A DNA stretch of 64,000 bases. Origin: Cruorifilaria tuberocauda (lineage: Eukaryota > Nematoda > Chromadorea > Rhabditida > Onchocercidae). A program made the translations under genes and the position numbers. The notes under the pieces were generated by a model, which worked only from the letters and a program-made list of their open reading frames with translations, was not told where the DNA came from and searched no databases. Positions within the stretch are counted from its first letter, which is position 1. Every line of letters starts with the position of its first letter. This document shows positions 10,701 to 22,353 of the stretch, one piece after another. The DNA lies in contig JABVXU010000094.1 in the NCBI GenBank assembly GCA_013365365.1, positions 1 through 64,000 on the forward strand. Reading direction: 5' to 3'.

Positions 10701-13373
10701 TTTCAGTGGCTCTTCTACGGAACATTACGTTGTCCAAAATTCTCAACTCAAACAAACTTCACCAGCAACCCAATTATTGCTGTCCGATCAACAACTCAAC
10801 TCAAATCAAGCTCAAACTTCTCAAATCCCACAACAATATCCATTCTCATGAAGTTCTAAACTGGGAAGGAATTATGATGCATAGTTAAACAGAAAACAGG
10901 AATATATTAGATTATATTTATTATTAATTATTATATTATTAAATTAAACTGTGAGTTATAAATTAGATTAATTATTAATTATTGTATTGTTAAATTAAAT
11001 TATCTTTCAAATTATAACTTTATTTTCAATATATCGGAAATTTGCAGTTTAAAAGAAATGATCGAGATGTATGGATGAATTAATCAAATTAATCAAATTC
11101 AAATTGAATATTGATTATATTTTCAGTTTCAAATCGTTAATTCTTTAAATCCAATTCATTTGCGAATTTATGAAATTTATAAAAATGAAATTTAATTTTT
11201 CGAGCCTTTCCTCTAAATTCTCCCATTACTATTACAATTTATTAGCCTTAAAATAAAGGCTTATTGAAATGTGCGAAGTGCAAATAAGCGTTCTCGAATT
11301 GCTAGCATCGAATGATATTGATTACCGCTGATTACCAATAGTCAGTATCACAGAATGGATATTGATCACAATTTCAAATTTCTTAAAATTTAAATTAACT
11401 ATTTTGAAATCGCTTAGTTAATTGATATCATAAAATGGATAAAAATCGATTAAATTTTATTTCATATCTCATAATTTCAATTTATTTCATTAAAATATAA
11501 TTCCATGATCATCAATTTATTACTTAAATAATTTCATCAATTTGAAATTTAACAAAAATTTGCAACACGCAAAAAACAGAAAGTAAAATTACAGGTAAAA
11601 GTTCAAAAATAACAATTACGTAAATGAAATAAAAATTTTAGACGTTTCGATTCCATTAGAAAATCATTTTTTTCTTTCTTCCAAAAAATAATTGATTGTA
11701 TTTTTTCTTGTTCTTTCTCAAATGAACATTTTTTTAATCGACATCATTTCTTACCATTTTAAATTAACATTTTACCTATTTAAATCACATTCAGCTAAAG
11801 TATTTCCCTTTGTCATACTGACAAAATTCATTTTCAAACTTGTAACTTAATTCAATACAAGAATTACGCCAATCTATGCGTTATACGTGATATTTAACAA
11901 AAAGAAGAAATTTAATTGGAATAGATTTTAAATTTCAATAGGCGAAAAGTAGATTATGTTAATTTACACGTTATACGTGATAAGCAAAAGAAAGGAAATT
12001 CGATTGGAATAAATTTGAAATTAAAATAGACGAAAAATAGACTTGGAATATCAGACTGTAATTTTTGAACACAAATTTTACAACATCAATTTAATTAATT
12101 GGATAAAATTACCTTCCAATGATGTTGTCTGTGACCTTCCCGCGCCCTAACACCGACAGTTTATTGACAGTTTTTAAAACAAAGAAAGCTCAAAGATTTC
12201 TTTCACAAATTTTCAGACAAAGAAAAAACAAAGAGTTTATGGAATTGATGGAAGAATTCGAAATACTAAAATTGAGAAAAAACTTTTGATTGCGTTGAAA
12301 TCAATTATGCAATCAAATTTAGCCTTTAAATTACTTGTAAGCAAATTTATATATTATTTGATAAAATTATTTGACATGTATTATATGGGTTAAAGGTTAA
12401 AGGTTAAATTCAAAAGAAAAAAAACCTTTTGAAGAAGTGAATCATCATGAGGAGATATTTTAGTTTGCTCGTGATAACTATTTTTATGATGAATGATGGG
12501 AACAATCGGTGCGGAACATTTTGCTGATAACGCTGATGAATCATTCGTTTTATTATTATCAAAATGATTAACCGTTTGCACTATAACAATTAATCTTTTG
12601 ATAGTTGCATTAATTATTAGTATAAAATGATAAAATATCACTAGGTAACCCATAATTGACATTGGAACTTCAAACTCAATACTAATAATAATATTAGAAC
12701 GTGTAATTTAATATTTGAACTTATAACTTAATATTAATAACAATATTAGAACTTTATATTAGTGTTAAATTGTATTAATAAAATTATGCTAACTATATTG
12801 TATTAATTGCATTAACTATAATGAAATTGTATTAATTACGTCTGAAAATTTTCTAATACTTAAAATTAAAAAAGTAAAATATACCTGAAATTACATTAAT
12901 TGTCAACTAAATTTCCAACATCTAAAGTAAAAAAGTAAAGTACATCTGAAATTATATTAATTAGATCTAAAAATTGCCTAATATTCAAAGTTAAAAAAGC
13001 AAAACATACTGTGAGGAGGAGAGTTCGAAATATTGTTTATTGATCCGGAAGATTTTTCCAACGATTCTGGCGTATAATCCATTGAAGTTAATACAGCATT
13101 TGACGTTTTACGTGGAATAATTTCCAAATTTTGAAGTGTCTGCCCGATAAGCTTATCCATATCAGTCCATTCATTTTCCGGTACAGCTTGAAATGGCGGT
13201 ATTTGTTGTTGACCGAGTGGTGGTGGCGGTGGTGGTGGTGGTGATAATGATGACTGTTCCGGGAGGATAGTTTGTTGTGCTCCTTGTAAGCCATTGTAAG
13301 CACGATTATCCATTTCGAAGCTTAATTGATTAAATCGCTTCGCTAATTTCATAGCTAATTCCTTGTCAACCAT
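1774..13373 (-). CDS. Swiprosin (EFHD1/EFHD2)-like EF-hand protein with long proline-rich N-terminal extension
   Basis: Eight exons, all in phase: 13010-13373, 12426-12580, 9793-10092, 3925-4039, 3668-3770, 3247-3355, 2736-2903 and 1774-1905, giving 481 residues. Two canonical EF-hand loops are present: DEDHDNYIDFNE (residues about 348-359) and DEDQDGKVSPRE (about 384-395). They are followed by FFEAK and a charged C-terminal coiled coil, the order seen in human EFHD2, a calcium-dependent actin-binding regulator. EFHD2 is about 240 residues. The core from the in-frame ATG at 4031-4033 is 206 residues, so a short isoform starting there is plausible. The extra N-terminal half has a run of eight prolines and three related motifs: KELAMKLAKR (near residue 5), DELEAKLAKQR (near 177) and GELAAKLARR (near 298). 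Human EFHD2 has ELATKLSRR at its start and ELSAKLLRR before the core, which supports joining all eight exons. The 5.7-kb intron 4040-9792 is the least certain join. Confidence 0.8.
2250..2510. repeat. Degenerate TTGATATGATTATT-type repeat in an intron
   Basis: Imperfect repeats of the words TTGATATGATTATT, ATAATTGATCATT and related forms fill part of the intron 1906-2735 of the swiprosin gene. Copies vary in spacing, so no clean unit length is given. Confidence 0.6.
4247..4425 (+). repeat. About 30-bp degenerate tandem repeat, five copies
   Basis: Repeated units of the form GATATCAATGGATGGAAATT followed by ATTTAATGGAA occur about five times with drift in length. The repeat keeps a 78-codon frame open on the plus strand (4221-4457), but the protein is only the repeat in translation, so I do not call a gene. 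Confidence 0.7.
6060..6219. repeat. 32-bp tandem repeat, five copies
   Basis: Five consecutive 32-bp units exactly fill 160 bases. A representative unit starts ATGGTATTTCTATTCCGATT and ends TCAATTTTAATT. Copies differ by a few substitutions and no indels, which suggests a fairly recent expansion. It lies in the long swiprosin intron. Confidence 0.9.
7587..7832. repeat. 42-bp tandem repeat, six copies
   Basis: Six head-to-tail copies of a 42-bp unit that contains AATATGACTATCAATCGATC and the palindrome ATCGATCGAT. The last copy is cut short, and a diverged partial copy lies just upstream at about 7546-7586. Copies 4 and 5 share variants (TTCAAAG for TTAAAAG, GACCATC for GACTATC), showing segmental spread inside the array. 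Because 42 is divisible by three, one plus-strand frame stays open (7599-7856), but its protein is the repeat itself; I do not treat it as a gene. Confidence 0.95.
7919..8080 (-). pseudogene. Orphan coding-like fragment inside the swiprosin intron
   Basis: A 53-codon minus-strand frame ends in TAA at 7919-7921. It reads like ordinary protein (for example GKRLTLRYYHMFTIYILK, then DDFLVIRDVNYTGNVEE), in contrast to the low-complexity sequence around it. No start codon or clear acceptor opens this frame. A GTAATG donor is possible inside it. It may be a fragment of an old gene copy, or an exon of an unmodelled gene. I do not recognise the family. Confidence 0.3.
8819..9020. repeat. About 29-bp degenerate tandem repeat
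   Basis: Roughly seven diverged copies of a unit built around GACAGGTATCAAGAAAATAT and CCT. Length drift between copies indicates an old array. It lies in the long swiprosin intron. Confidence 0.75.
10093..12425. other. Swiprosin intron with a GC-richer island
   Basis: A 2.3-kb intron in the swiprosin model. Most of it is AT-rich without recognisable features. The exception is 10440-10880, which is clearly richer in G and C and carries open frames on the plus strand (reported separately). Confidence 0.6.
10440..10880 (+). pseudogene. GC-richer island with broken plus-strand coding-like frames
   Basis: Base composition changes abruptly against the flanking AT-rich intron. A 34-codon frame starts at ATG 10456 (MRNSRYDFLEQGRSYDHG, then VPYSHTSISHRIY) and stops at TGA. 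In a different frame, 10612-10851 reads a cysteine-rich stretch (HCCHSGCDPCCDRFGLFKK), then a Ser/Gln-rich tail ending YPFS and TGA. A C run and the hairpin-like CTCCCC...GGGGAG lie between the two. The two frames could be parts of one decayed or frameshifted gene, or terminal exons of a gene nested in the intron. I do not recognise the protein. Confidence 0.3.
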
Positions 13374-13544
13374 TGTTACAGGGGAACGGCTTACAACTAA
13401 CTTCACTTCCCACCGCTTCAACGATGATGATGATGAGTAATGTGAAGTTTTGTTGAAATTTTAAACTCTTCAAACTCTTAAACTCAACCACATAATCACA
13501 CACTCTTACCTCTCTGTCCATTGATATCTATTCCAAATATCCAA

Positions 13545-13620
13545 ATATCATTATCATTATCATCATCATCATCGTTGTCATCATCATTATTATCATCGTT
13601 ATCATCAACATTATCTCATT
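13545..13620. repeat. ATC/ATT triplet repeat
   Basis: Low-complexity run of ATC, ATT and GTT triplets just upstream of the swiprosin start. Confidence 0.85.
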
Positions 13621-14930
13621 GAATTTACAACATGAACAACTGTTGTAGAGACAAACATAGAAAGTGATTGAGTTAAGTGATAGATAGTTGCTTTTTGAAA
13701 TGATCAGAATTGAACTATCACTTTTTCAAAAATGAAAAAAAAATCTTTGAGTTTTTCAATTTTACCCGTTCCTTTCACAGAAATAAAAAAAGGGAAAGGA
13801 ATTTTTCTTTTTGAATTAAATGATAAATATGATAAAATGATAAAATACTTTCTCTTTCTCTTTTTTAAATTGTTAGCCTAAAATGAAAATGATACAATAC
13901 AATTATAATGATTTCCTAAAATCTTCATAATAATTTTCGAAATTCATTTAAATTATTTCAATCAATAATATGTACTAATAATGCACTGATAATATCATTT
14001 GAAATGATAGCTAAGTGTAATAAATATATCGATTAATTATTATAGTACGATAGGATTATCATCATATAAATTGGAAAATTTTTAAGTTTACATTGATATT
14101 ACCTTGCTAAAAGGTAATTACCTTTTTAGGTAATTCAAAATTTTGCATCATTTCTTCGAAAATATTTATTTTAAAATATCTTTTTGTTAGTTTTTACTGA
14201 TAAAACTTTATCAATAAAAGTTTTGCTAAAAGAAAAAATTCACAAAACGTGTAAAATTTTAACGAATTAAAATTTAATTAATTTAAAATAAATTTGGATT
14301 TTTTTTGCAAACTTATACAGAAATAACTTTACAAATAGATTAACATTTTTCCCTGAAAAAAATAAGAAAAGGAAAAATCGAGAAATTTTCGCTATTGTTT
14401 GTAAGCTAAGTAAGTGTAAATAAGAATAAAAAAAAATGAAAAAATGAAAAAGCAAAGGAAACATATGGAAAAGCTAAATGTTAAGGTAAAGAGAAATGGA
14501 ATAAGTATTAAATTATTGAACAATTACAGAGATGATATTTATTTTCTCTCTTTCTCTCTCTTTCCATCTTTCTCCTCTCTCCTTTCTTCTTGAAAAAAAC
14601 ATTAAGTTAAAACTTTTCATTTTATTGAAAAAAAAAAGAATGTCTTAATGTTGTTTCAATGTTATTGCACAGAATTATTTATAGTTAATAATTATCATTA
14701 GCATAAATTCATATTAATTAATTCATAATTTAATGAAGTAAGCCGTATATAATCGATATACATAAGTATTACTTAAATTGTTACTTAAAAAATTATATGC
14801 TTATATTCTAAATTGTATTATTTTCATTTCACTGGAATTAAAACATAAATTTTAATTTAATGATAATAAATGATAAAAAAATTTCGAATTAAAAATTTAA
14901 GTTTGCTAATATTCCAGAAAGAGAAGAAAG

Positions 14931-14961
14931 ACAGAGAGAGAGAGAGAGAGAAAGAGAGAGA
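14931..14961. repeat. AG microsatellite
   Basis: Nearly pure (AG)n run with one interruption. Confidence 0.9.
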
Positions 14962-15004
14962 ATCACTGGCAATTAAATATAAAATAATTAAACTTTAATT
15001 AAAA

Positions 15005-15360
15005 ATGAATGAATAAAATACTTACGTTAGTATAACGATATAGAATTTAAATATATATGTATATATATTAAGTATTAGTATAATCCAAAAAAATAATATC
15101 CAAAAAAATTTTGTATCAGTACTAAAAGAAATAAATTGAATTAAAACTTTGAATAATACGATGAAATAAGTTTAAACCAAAATACTTATACGATCAATTA
15201 AAACTTTAATTAAAAAACTTACGTTACAATATAATACTTACAATAGCATCAAGTATTATTTCCATATTAATAAAACAATTAGATTTGAATAAAAATGAAT
15301 GAATAAAATACTTAAGTTACGATATAATACTTACAATAGCATTAAGTATTATTTCTAATT
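15005..15360. repeat. Imperfect direct repeats containing TACTTACAATAGCAT
   Basis: Three related segments: 15005-15070, 15215-15285 and 15295-15365. The last two share ATAATACTTACAATAGCAT followed by AAGTATTATTTC. All three sit next to GAATGAATAAAATACTTA-type words. This is an old local duplication with no coding content. Confidence 0.6.
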
Positions 15361-16233
15361 ATTAAAATACAATCAAATACAATCGAATAATTATCTATTG
15401 TTACTTAATTAAAGAACAATTTAATTAATTGCAGAAAATTTTACAAGGTATGCAGCTCTGCTGTATATAATCTATAAAATTTTTTAAAATGTATTTTGTG
15501 TAATGTTAAATTTTTGTATTTAAATTTTATGTTATATTCAAAAAAAAAAATTTTTAGGTTTTTTAATAAAATTTTCAGATCGAAGATAAGCTTTGAATTA
15601 GCTACATCTTGAATTAGCTGAATGCTGAAAAATAGCCTGGCTTTCAACTTCATCACTTGCTTCCTCTCTCCCCTTTTTCCTTGGAAAAAATTTTATGATT
15701 AAACAAAAGAATCTTAAAATGCATTTTATTTTAAAAGGTAATTTAAACAAAAGTAATTTTGGGAAATATTAATAATATATTCATAATTAAGTTTCAGTAT
15801 GTATTTGAAAGTGTTACAAGCAAGCAATTCAGTACCTTGCTTTATTTAAATCTGATTAATTAATAATTTGATTAAAATTATTATGAAAAAAGGAAAGGAA
15901 AAAAAAATGAAATCAAAGCCTATAATAAAAGAACAACGTGAAGTTACGTGAAGTATCTTTGATTTTTTTGAAACGCTTCAGTGTAAATCAAAAAGTAAAA
16001 GTTCAACAGTTCAAAAGTTCAAAAGTCAGTAGTTATATAGTTTCAATTTAAATTTGGAAATAGCTAATGCTGCTTATTTTTCAGGACTGAATCCTGAAAA
16101 ATAATCTGTAATTCATTACTTGGTTTCACTAATTAGTATTGATCAAGACAGTTACTTTGTATAAGGCACTGATATCTCTAATCCTTACTTTCTAAGTTTT
16201 AAGTAAATTTAATTTTTCAATTATTTGTTGCAG

Positions 16234-16326
16234 ATGCATGTTCTCACATTCTACAAAGGCATATTGACCATGCTCAATAAGAAAACAAATCACATTGGTT
16301 TACTTTCATTGAGGACTAAGCAATAA
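16234..16326 (+). CDS. Possible 30-residue peptide or isolated exon, unrecognised
   Basis: A plus-strand frame of 30 codons begins with ATG directly after an acceptor-like TTATTTGTTGCAG and ends TAA. The peptide is MHVLTFYKGILTMLNKKT then NHIGLLSLRTKQ. The good acceptor placed exactly at the ATG is the only reason to list it: it fits either trans-splicing to a tiny message or a terminal exon. There is no homology that I recognise. Confidence 0.2.
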   Translation: MHVLTFYKGILTMLNKKTNHIGLLSLRTKQ

Positions 16327-18320
16327 AGAATAAATAACTTTTTTATTGCTCAAGTTATTGATATCGCTTATCGATTGATATTATCAATTATCACATTATT
16401 AATTGATATCGTTATGATATCTTGCAGAAAATCTCTTGTATTTGGTCTATGTAAAATTACTATGCCACAGCTTACGTATCACGTGACTTTTTCTGAATGC
16501 TAGACAATAGCTGATCATTTATTTTCATTTAAAATAAAATGCTTAAGAAATAAAATGAAGTAGATATTAGTGAATGAAAATGAACAAATGTCTGTAACTA
16601 CTAACTCTCTAAACGAGTAACAAAGTTAGGAAACAACAATTATCAACCAATTAAGGTATAATTTCGAGAATGAAATAAATATCTGATTAATTTGCTTTCA
16701 AATTACTGCTTATTAGATTCTAATTTTAGAATAAAATTAATCAAAAAACGTGTGATTATCTCATCACTATATAAAAATGTTGAAATCTTTGAATTCAATT
16801 CTCAGAAATCTGTGAATTTAATCCTAAGTGTAATAAACAAACAATATAATCACTGGCTTTTCCTTTTGTTTGATTCGCCTTTATATAAACTAAATGAATA
16901 CTCGACAACAACTTCATATTAATCATTTAAAATATATTTCACATCATTTATTGCAAAACCTTTGACCTATTGCTTTTCTCATTAAATTGAAAACTCCCCA
17001 AGATCAAAACATCGTTTCACATCATACCATTATAACGTTGTAAATAATTTGCTTCCATTCATAATCTCTTCCACAATGATTAATTATTAATTCCGATAAA
17101 TACACCTTAACTATTACGTATAATGTTTTTTAGTTTACTCTTAAATACAACACTAATATCACACTAATTTATCTTTCACTACAGAAAAACTTTTTATGCA
17201 CAATAGAACTTTTCACAGAATAAAAGTTTCTAAATAAGAATAATTGTTGTTCATTTTGTAGGTTGGAAAAATGCGAAGCATGAAATAAGCACATCGCACA
17301 ACAACATTAACAAAAATAACATGACTTTATCAATGAGAAGGTCGAATATTTTTGTGCGCATTCCTATTTAATAGAAAATGATAAAAAATGTAAGAAATTA
17401 TGCAAGTAATTAATAAGTGCAAATAAATCTAAGAAATAACGAGATTCATAATGCATCGAAAGCACTACAATTACATTTCGATGCTAAAGATATGGATTAA
17501 ACTATTGAAATAATGCAAAAGTATTTAATTAACACATTCTTGATTCAAAACATTTCGGATTAGATTGGTCTCCAGCCAAAATAAAAACAAATATTCTCTT
17601 CAAATCCGTAAACCGGCAGAAAAGCACTAACTTGTTCTGCATACTCTATTCCACAAATAATTAAATTATTCACAAATAACTGAGAAATAAGGTCGATTGA
17701 AATTAAATTTTAAATGTTGTATAGAATTTGCCGTAGTAAGCGATGGAAACAAAATACTTCCTTGTGAACTGAAAACGGATAAACTTAAGTCGATAATTGA
17801 GAAATATTGCACAAACATAAAATAGATGAAGGCAACAGTATTATTTTTTCAAACCACGCTACTCAGAAAATACAAAATCTCCATTAAAAGATGATTTAGA
17901 AATACAAATCGTTGTCTTTTCAACAGTAATAAAATAACAATAAATATCTATCAAAGATCCACCTAGAAATGTAGTAATATAGACATAAAATAGACAAAAA
18001 ATAACTGATTCATTACAACAGCACTGCATGGCACAGTGCTATAACGAATTTAAGACAAAAAATGAACTTGTTTAATTCATTTCTAAACCAAGATAAATAT
18101 CATGTTTACTGTTGCCGTTTATGACTAAAGATATACAAAGCAATCTTCTATTTTTAGTGTTAGTTCGTAATTTCACTTGTATAATGAGGGAAAAGTACTA
18201 AAAAGTAATAACTTTTAAGAGTAAAAATGAATTTCAACTGTTAATTCACTTCTAATGTTGAAAGTCTCATTTGAAAATAACAGAAATTGAAAACAGAATA
18301 AGATACGAATTAAGATAGTT

Positions 18321-20768
18321 CTAAACTAAAAGTTTCTTGGATTCGATATTATCATCCTCTGGAACCGTTGTCGAATTCTTCCTTTTACGTCTTGTTTCCT
18401 TTTTTTGCCTTGCAACAATTTGAGAGAGAGTTCCATAAAGTTGTGCAGCAACAAATTCAGATGCCTTAAAATTTTTCGAATAAAGAAAAAAGTGAAAATA
18501 ATCATTTTAAAGTTAACTATATAAACGCAGATAAATATTTTGAAAGCTAAACCAAGAAAATAAGAAATAAATCAATGTGCTGCCTCCGCATATCTGTATG
18601 TTTCTATAAATATAAGCAATTTTAGAACTTCAAAAAGAACACAGCCATGCTTAAGTATCACGGTTATATCGTAACAAAAAAATATGGGATATTTAAATTT
18701 GAACTGTGATAAAGAATTTCACCACTTAAAAGGAGGAATTTTGTAACAGAAAGAAAGACACTTATTTTTGAGAATCTAATGTTCACTGATCTATAAGCAT
18801 TTAAAAATGTTGGACAGAATGGAAAAAACATATAACAAATTCATACTGTAGCAAGAAAAAGCATTGGGACTTCTGAGTCTGGTGCTGTGGCTGAGAACTT
18901 CACCCGTCTCAATGACAGTTTTTCAACGATCATATCCGGAAATATCTTCGAATTCACTACTACCCTCTGGTTGCCCATTACTCGACCGACTAAAAACATC
19001 TTAATGTAATTAAATGAAATTTTGAAATTAAAAACTAAACTTTACAATTACTGCAAATGCACATTACTAAAATAAAAAGATTTATACGATACTTGAAAAC
19101 TGCGATTAAAATTGGGAAAGCATTATTTTTGTACGTCTCAATTAATAGCTTTATTGTAGTGAATATTCCCCCCCCCCCCCCCCCTTAAATTTAAGCTAAT
19201 TTTATCCATCCTGCTGATCATTAAAGATGAATGTAATTTCTAAGCCTTAATTCATACGAAATAATCTGAATAAAAAAAATAAAGAGGGAAAAAAATTAAT
19301 AACAATAATTACCGATTCGATATGTGTAAGAAGATTCTTCGCCCCGTTCATTAATACGCAAGCATGACATGCCACGTTCTGTCCATGATTTTGTTGAATT
19401 ATCAAATGAATGTAATTTACACATTGCCTAAATTAAATATATCTTACTTTTTGGTATCGTCAGAAAAAAAAAGCTTATTATAAATGTGTAACTTATACAT
19501 CGACCTTTCCAAGAAAACTTACTCGATATATATTTACTTCACCCTCCTCACCAGTTAAAATATCTAGTTTTGGTGGAATTGTCTCTTCTTTCTCTGAAAG
19601 TGTAGTCGAATTATCTTCGACAGTAACTGAACTTGATGAAGCAGAAACCGTGTCTAATTCCTGTAACAAAACCTAGTAATTGGCATATCTTTTAATTTTT
19701 CTTGAACAAATAACATATGATAAACTTGAAAAACTCGTTATGAATTGATTTTTAAAAAATAAAAGAAGTAGAAATTCAGGACCTTATATTCAAATGTGTA
19801 AATATAATTATTTTCCAGAGCAGCAGAGGAAAACAATTAATAATTGGGGAATAAAAACGGCAGTATATTTTATCTAAACGAATTGCTCGAAAGAAGTAAA
19901 ATTTTAGAATTTGTTATTAAAGAATAATATCAGAAAAAATGAATAATTCAAACACTAGTGCAATATTTTCAAAAACATATTTCTCAAAAATTTCTAACTA
20001 ACGCAAAAAATATTATTATTTAAAAGTTTGAACTGATTAAAACTCACTGCAGCTAACTTCTTTGTTTTATGATTGTTAATAAAGGATGATGAAGCTCCTT
20101 TCTGTTTGATTTCTTCAAATACTTCCGTGACACTTTTCGGAGCATCGCTTTTAGCTTCATCGCTTGTTGCGGCACTTTCAGTTGTGCAATCGCCAGCGCT
20201 CATTTGTTTACCCGTCTTATCCTGTAGAAATTCATGTCAGCAATTATCGGGAATTCTTCATAACTCATGGTTCTTTTATAGTGGAAATTTTATGCTTTAT
20301 TATCACTAATTAATATTACTTGTTATATACTTAAATCTCATGGTATTAATATTTTGGCACAATCATGTCTTCAGTCTTATTGCTACACGAAACTTTCGTG
20401 AGTGTTTTAATAATCAATCTCGAAGTTATAAATTATATTTCGGTATAATTTAAATGAAGAACCATTAATATCTTTAAATTATAGCAGAGAAAAGCACAAA
20501 GAAATGAGTGAAAAGTGAAGAAGATACATACTCCATTGTTGATGATTACTTTTTCCGATAGTTTAGAGCCAAATATAAAATCATCAGCGGTATTCTTTGC
20601 TGCTTCCGTACTTATACTTTTTTCCGGCTTATCCTTGGCAAGCATCTTACCAAGATCCAGTTTTATATTCTTTTCATCTGCTTTGAAACCACTCTTACTG
20701 GCTAACCATAATTGATCAGCTGCAGAGGAAAGCTTCGAAGACTTGAATACGAAGCGTTTCGTTGTCAT
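18321..20768 (-). CDS. Ran-binding protein 3-like protein (RanBD)
   Basis: Six exons in phase: 20532-20768, 20048-20221, 19523-19660, 19313-19427, 18847-18989 and 18321-18464, giving 316 residues. Donors are GTATGT, GTGAGT and GTAAGT types. The C-terminal half is a Ran-binding domain (about residues 170-300): LTGEEGEVNIYR, KLHSFDNSTKSWTERG, then RVVVNSKIFPDMIVEKLS, a VKFSATAPD strand and a final helix. The N-terminal part is low in order and has an FxFG-type motif, DDFIFG (residues 62-67), like the one that precedes the domain in RanBP3/Yrb2 proteins. In that family the protein assists CRM1-dependent nuclear export by binding RanGTP. A basic stretch, KKETRRKRK, near the C-terminus could be a nuclear localisation signal. 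It is shorter than vertebrate RanBP3. Other RanBD proteins (RanBP1, Nup50) fit less well. Confidence 0.9.
19168..19184. repeat. Poly-C run in an intron
   Basis: Seventeen consecutive C residues in the intron between exons 4 and 5 of the RanBP3-like gene. This is remarkable in AT-rich DNA and a likely place for length or sequencing error. Confidence 0.95.
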
Positions 20769-22312
20769 TACTATTCTTGATATCTTAGCTGGAAAAAAAT
20801 TTTCAAATTATTACTTCAAATCATATCGTCATTATTTATCAGTATTGATAAAAATTATCGCGTATCATCAAGATAAGCTTTGAACATAGCTATTACCTAT
20901 CCATGTATAGCAAGAGCGTTAATAAAGATATGAGAACAAAAAATATCTACAATTATTGATTAAGCATGCAAAGACTAATAATCATATTTAAGAAGTATGC
21001 ATAATTATCCAATCAGAAAAGTAACCTGGACAAATACCGGTAATCCGGAAAAAGTCAGGAAAATCTGCCAAACCGAAATAACTAAAAAAAGGCAACGATT
21101 ACTTATTTGCAAAGTGAATAATAACCTGTTTCCCATTTTCACTAGCATTTTTTCGATTCTCTAACTATGCTTCTCTTTCACATCTCTAACTATTAAAGCT
21201 TTTAATCTCCATCAGAATCGTTAATACTTTTCATCATTTACTTTTCTGTTTTCTTAATCTCCAGCATCTCTCGCTATTTTGTATTTTCTGTTTTCTCTCG
21301 TTTTCTGTATATTTTTTAGTTAATATTACATTCAATTGTTGTATATTTCTCTCCCTGCATACTGCCTCTTTCCTATCATTCTCTGCTCCTCTCCAATTAA
21401 AACTTACTGTCAACCGTTACCAGAACTGTTCAATTGCATTCTTTCTCATTGTATGTCAGATCCATCTTCTATTTTAGGATATCTCTGCCGAATAAACTTA
21501 AGAAGTTGTAGCTAATTTGTGAACATTTAAGGTCAAGTTTAGATTTATAAATTCCTCTTGTAATACTTTCATTGATAATCAATCCTATTATCATTGATAA
21601 TCAAACTTGTATAATCGATAACTTTACCTATTTTTAAATTCATTTTCTCTTATAAAATTTAAAAATATTTGAAAGTAAATAATGAAATATCTTTCATTTA
21701 ATATTATTTACTCATTCACTTTCTAGCTATACTGAGTTTATGTGAAAAGCTATCAATACAGGATTTCACTATACTGTAATATAAACGATTAATTTAGTTA
21801 ATTTAGATTAATTTATTATTATTCACTCATTCATCTTTTTCCTGTCAAACACTATCAGTGTAGGATTTTACTATATTATAAACGATTAATTTTACTTCTG
21901 TACATACCATAATTACAATCAAGTTTTTTTCCTTACTTTTAGACTAATCTTTTCCCATCGAGCTACTAATTTTTAAATGTCAATCTTTTTTTTTCTTTTT
22001 CTTGAATTCTATATTGATAGCATTTGATCATCTGTTTAGTGGAAGTGGAACGAATGTCTTCTTTTCAATATTGCGAACTTTGCAGCGTTCGTCCCCTCAT
22101 AATTCGTTCCTATACAATTTTCGCGGGAATGTTATTTTTGATCGATAATGGATATTAAATATTTTTTTTCTTTTCTTTCAATCTTTCTCACTTTTTTTTT
22201 TCTCTTTCCTATCTTTGAATATTTCAAATATCGAGGCATATACATACATACAGAAACATATAAACACATACATATATACGTACACATATACATACATGTA
22301 TATACACACATA

Positions 22313-22353
<41 letters not shown>

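Larger units (their letters stand above)
13374..18320. other. Gene-poor AT-rich spacer
   Basis: About 5 kb between the start of the swiprosin gene and the end of the RanBP3-like gene, both on the minus strand. It contains ATC/ATT triplet runs (13545-13620), an AG run, related segments near 15.0-15.36 kb, and a possible 30-codon plus-strand frame at 16234-16326. I see no other supported gene. Confidence 0.6.

Noticed and set aside
13088..13303. His-rich minus-strand frame
   Set aside because: Alternative frame of the proline-coding triplet run in the first swiprosin exon.
16692..16922. 76-codon plus-strand frame
   Set aside because: Non-ATG start, AT-driven composition, no splice or family support.
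20073..20715. Plus-strand frames opposite the RanBP3-like exons
   Set aside because: Shadows of exons 1 and 2 of the minus-strand gene.
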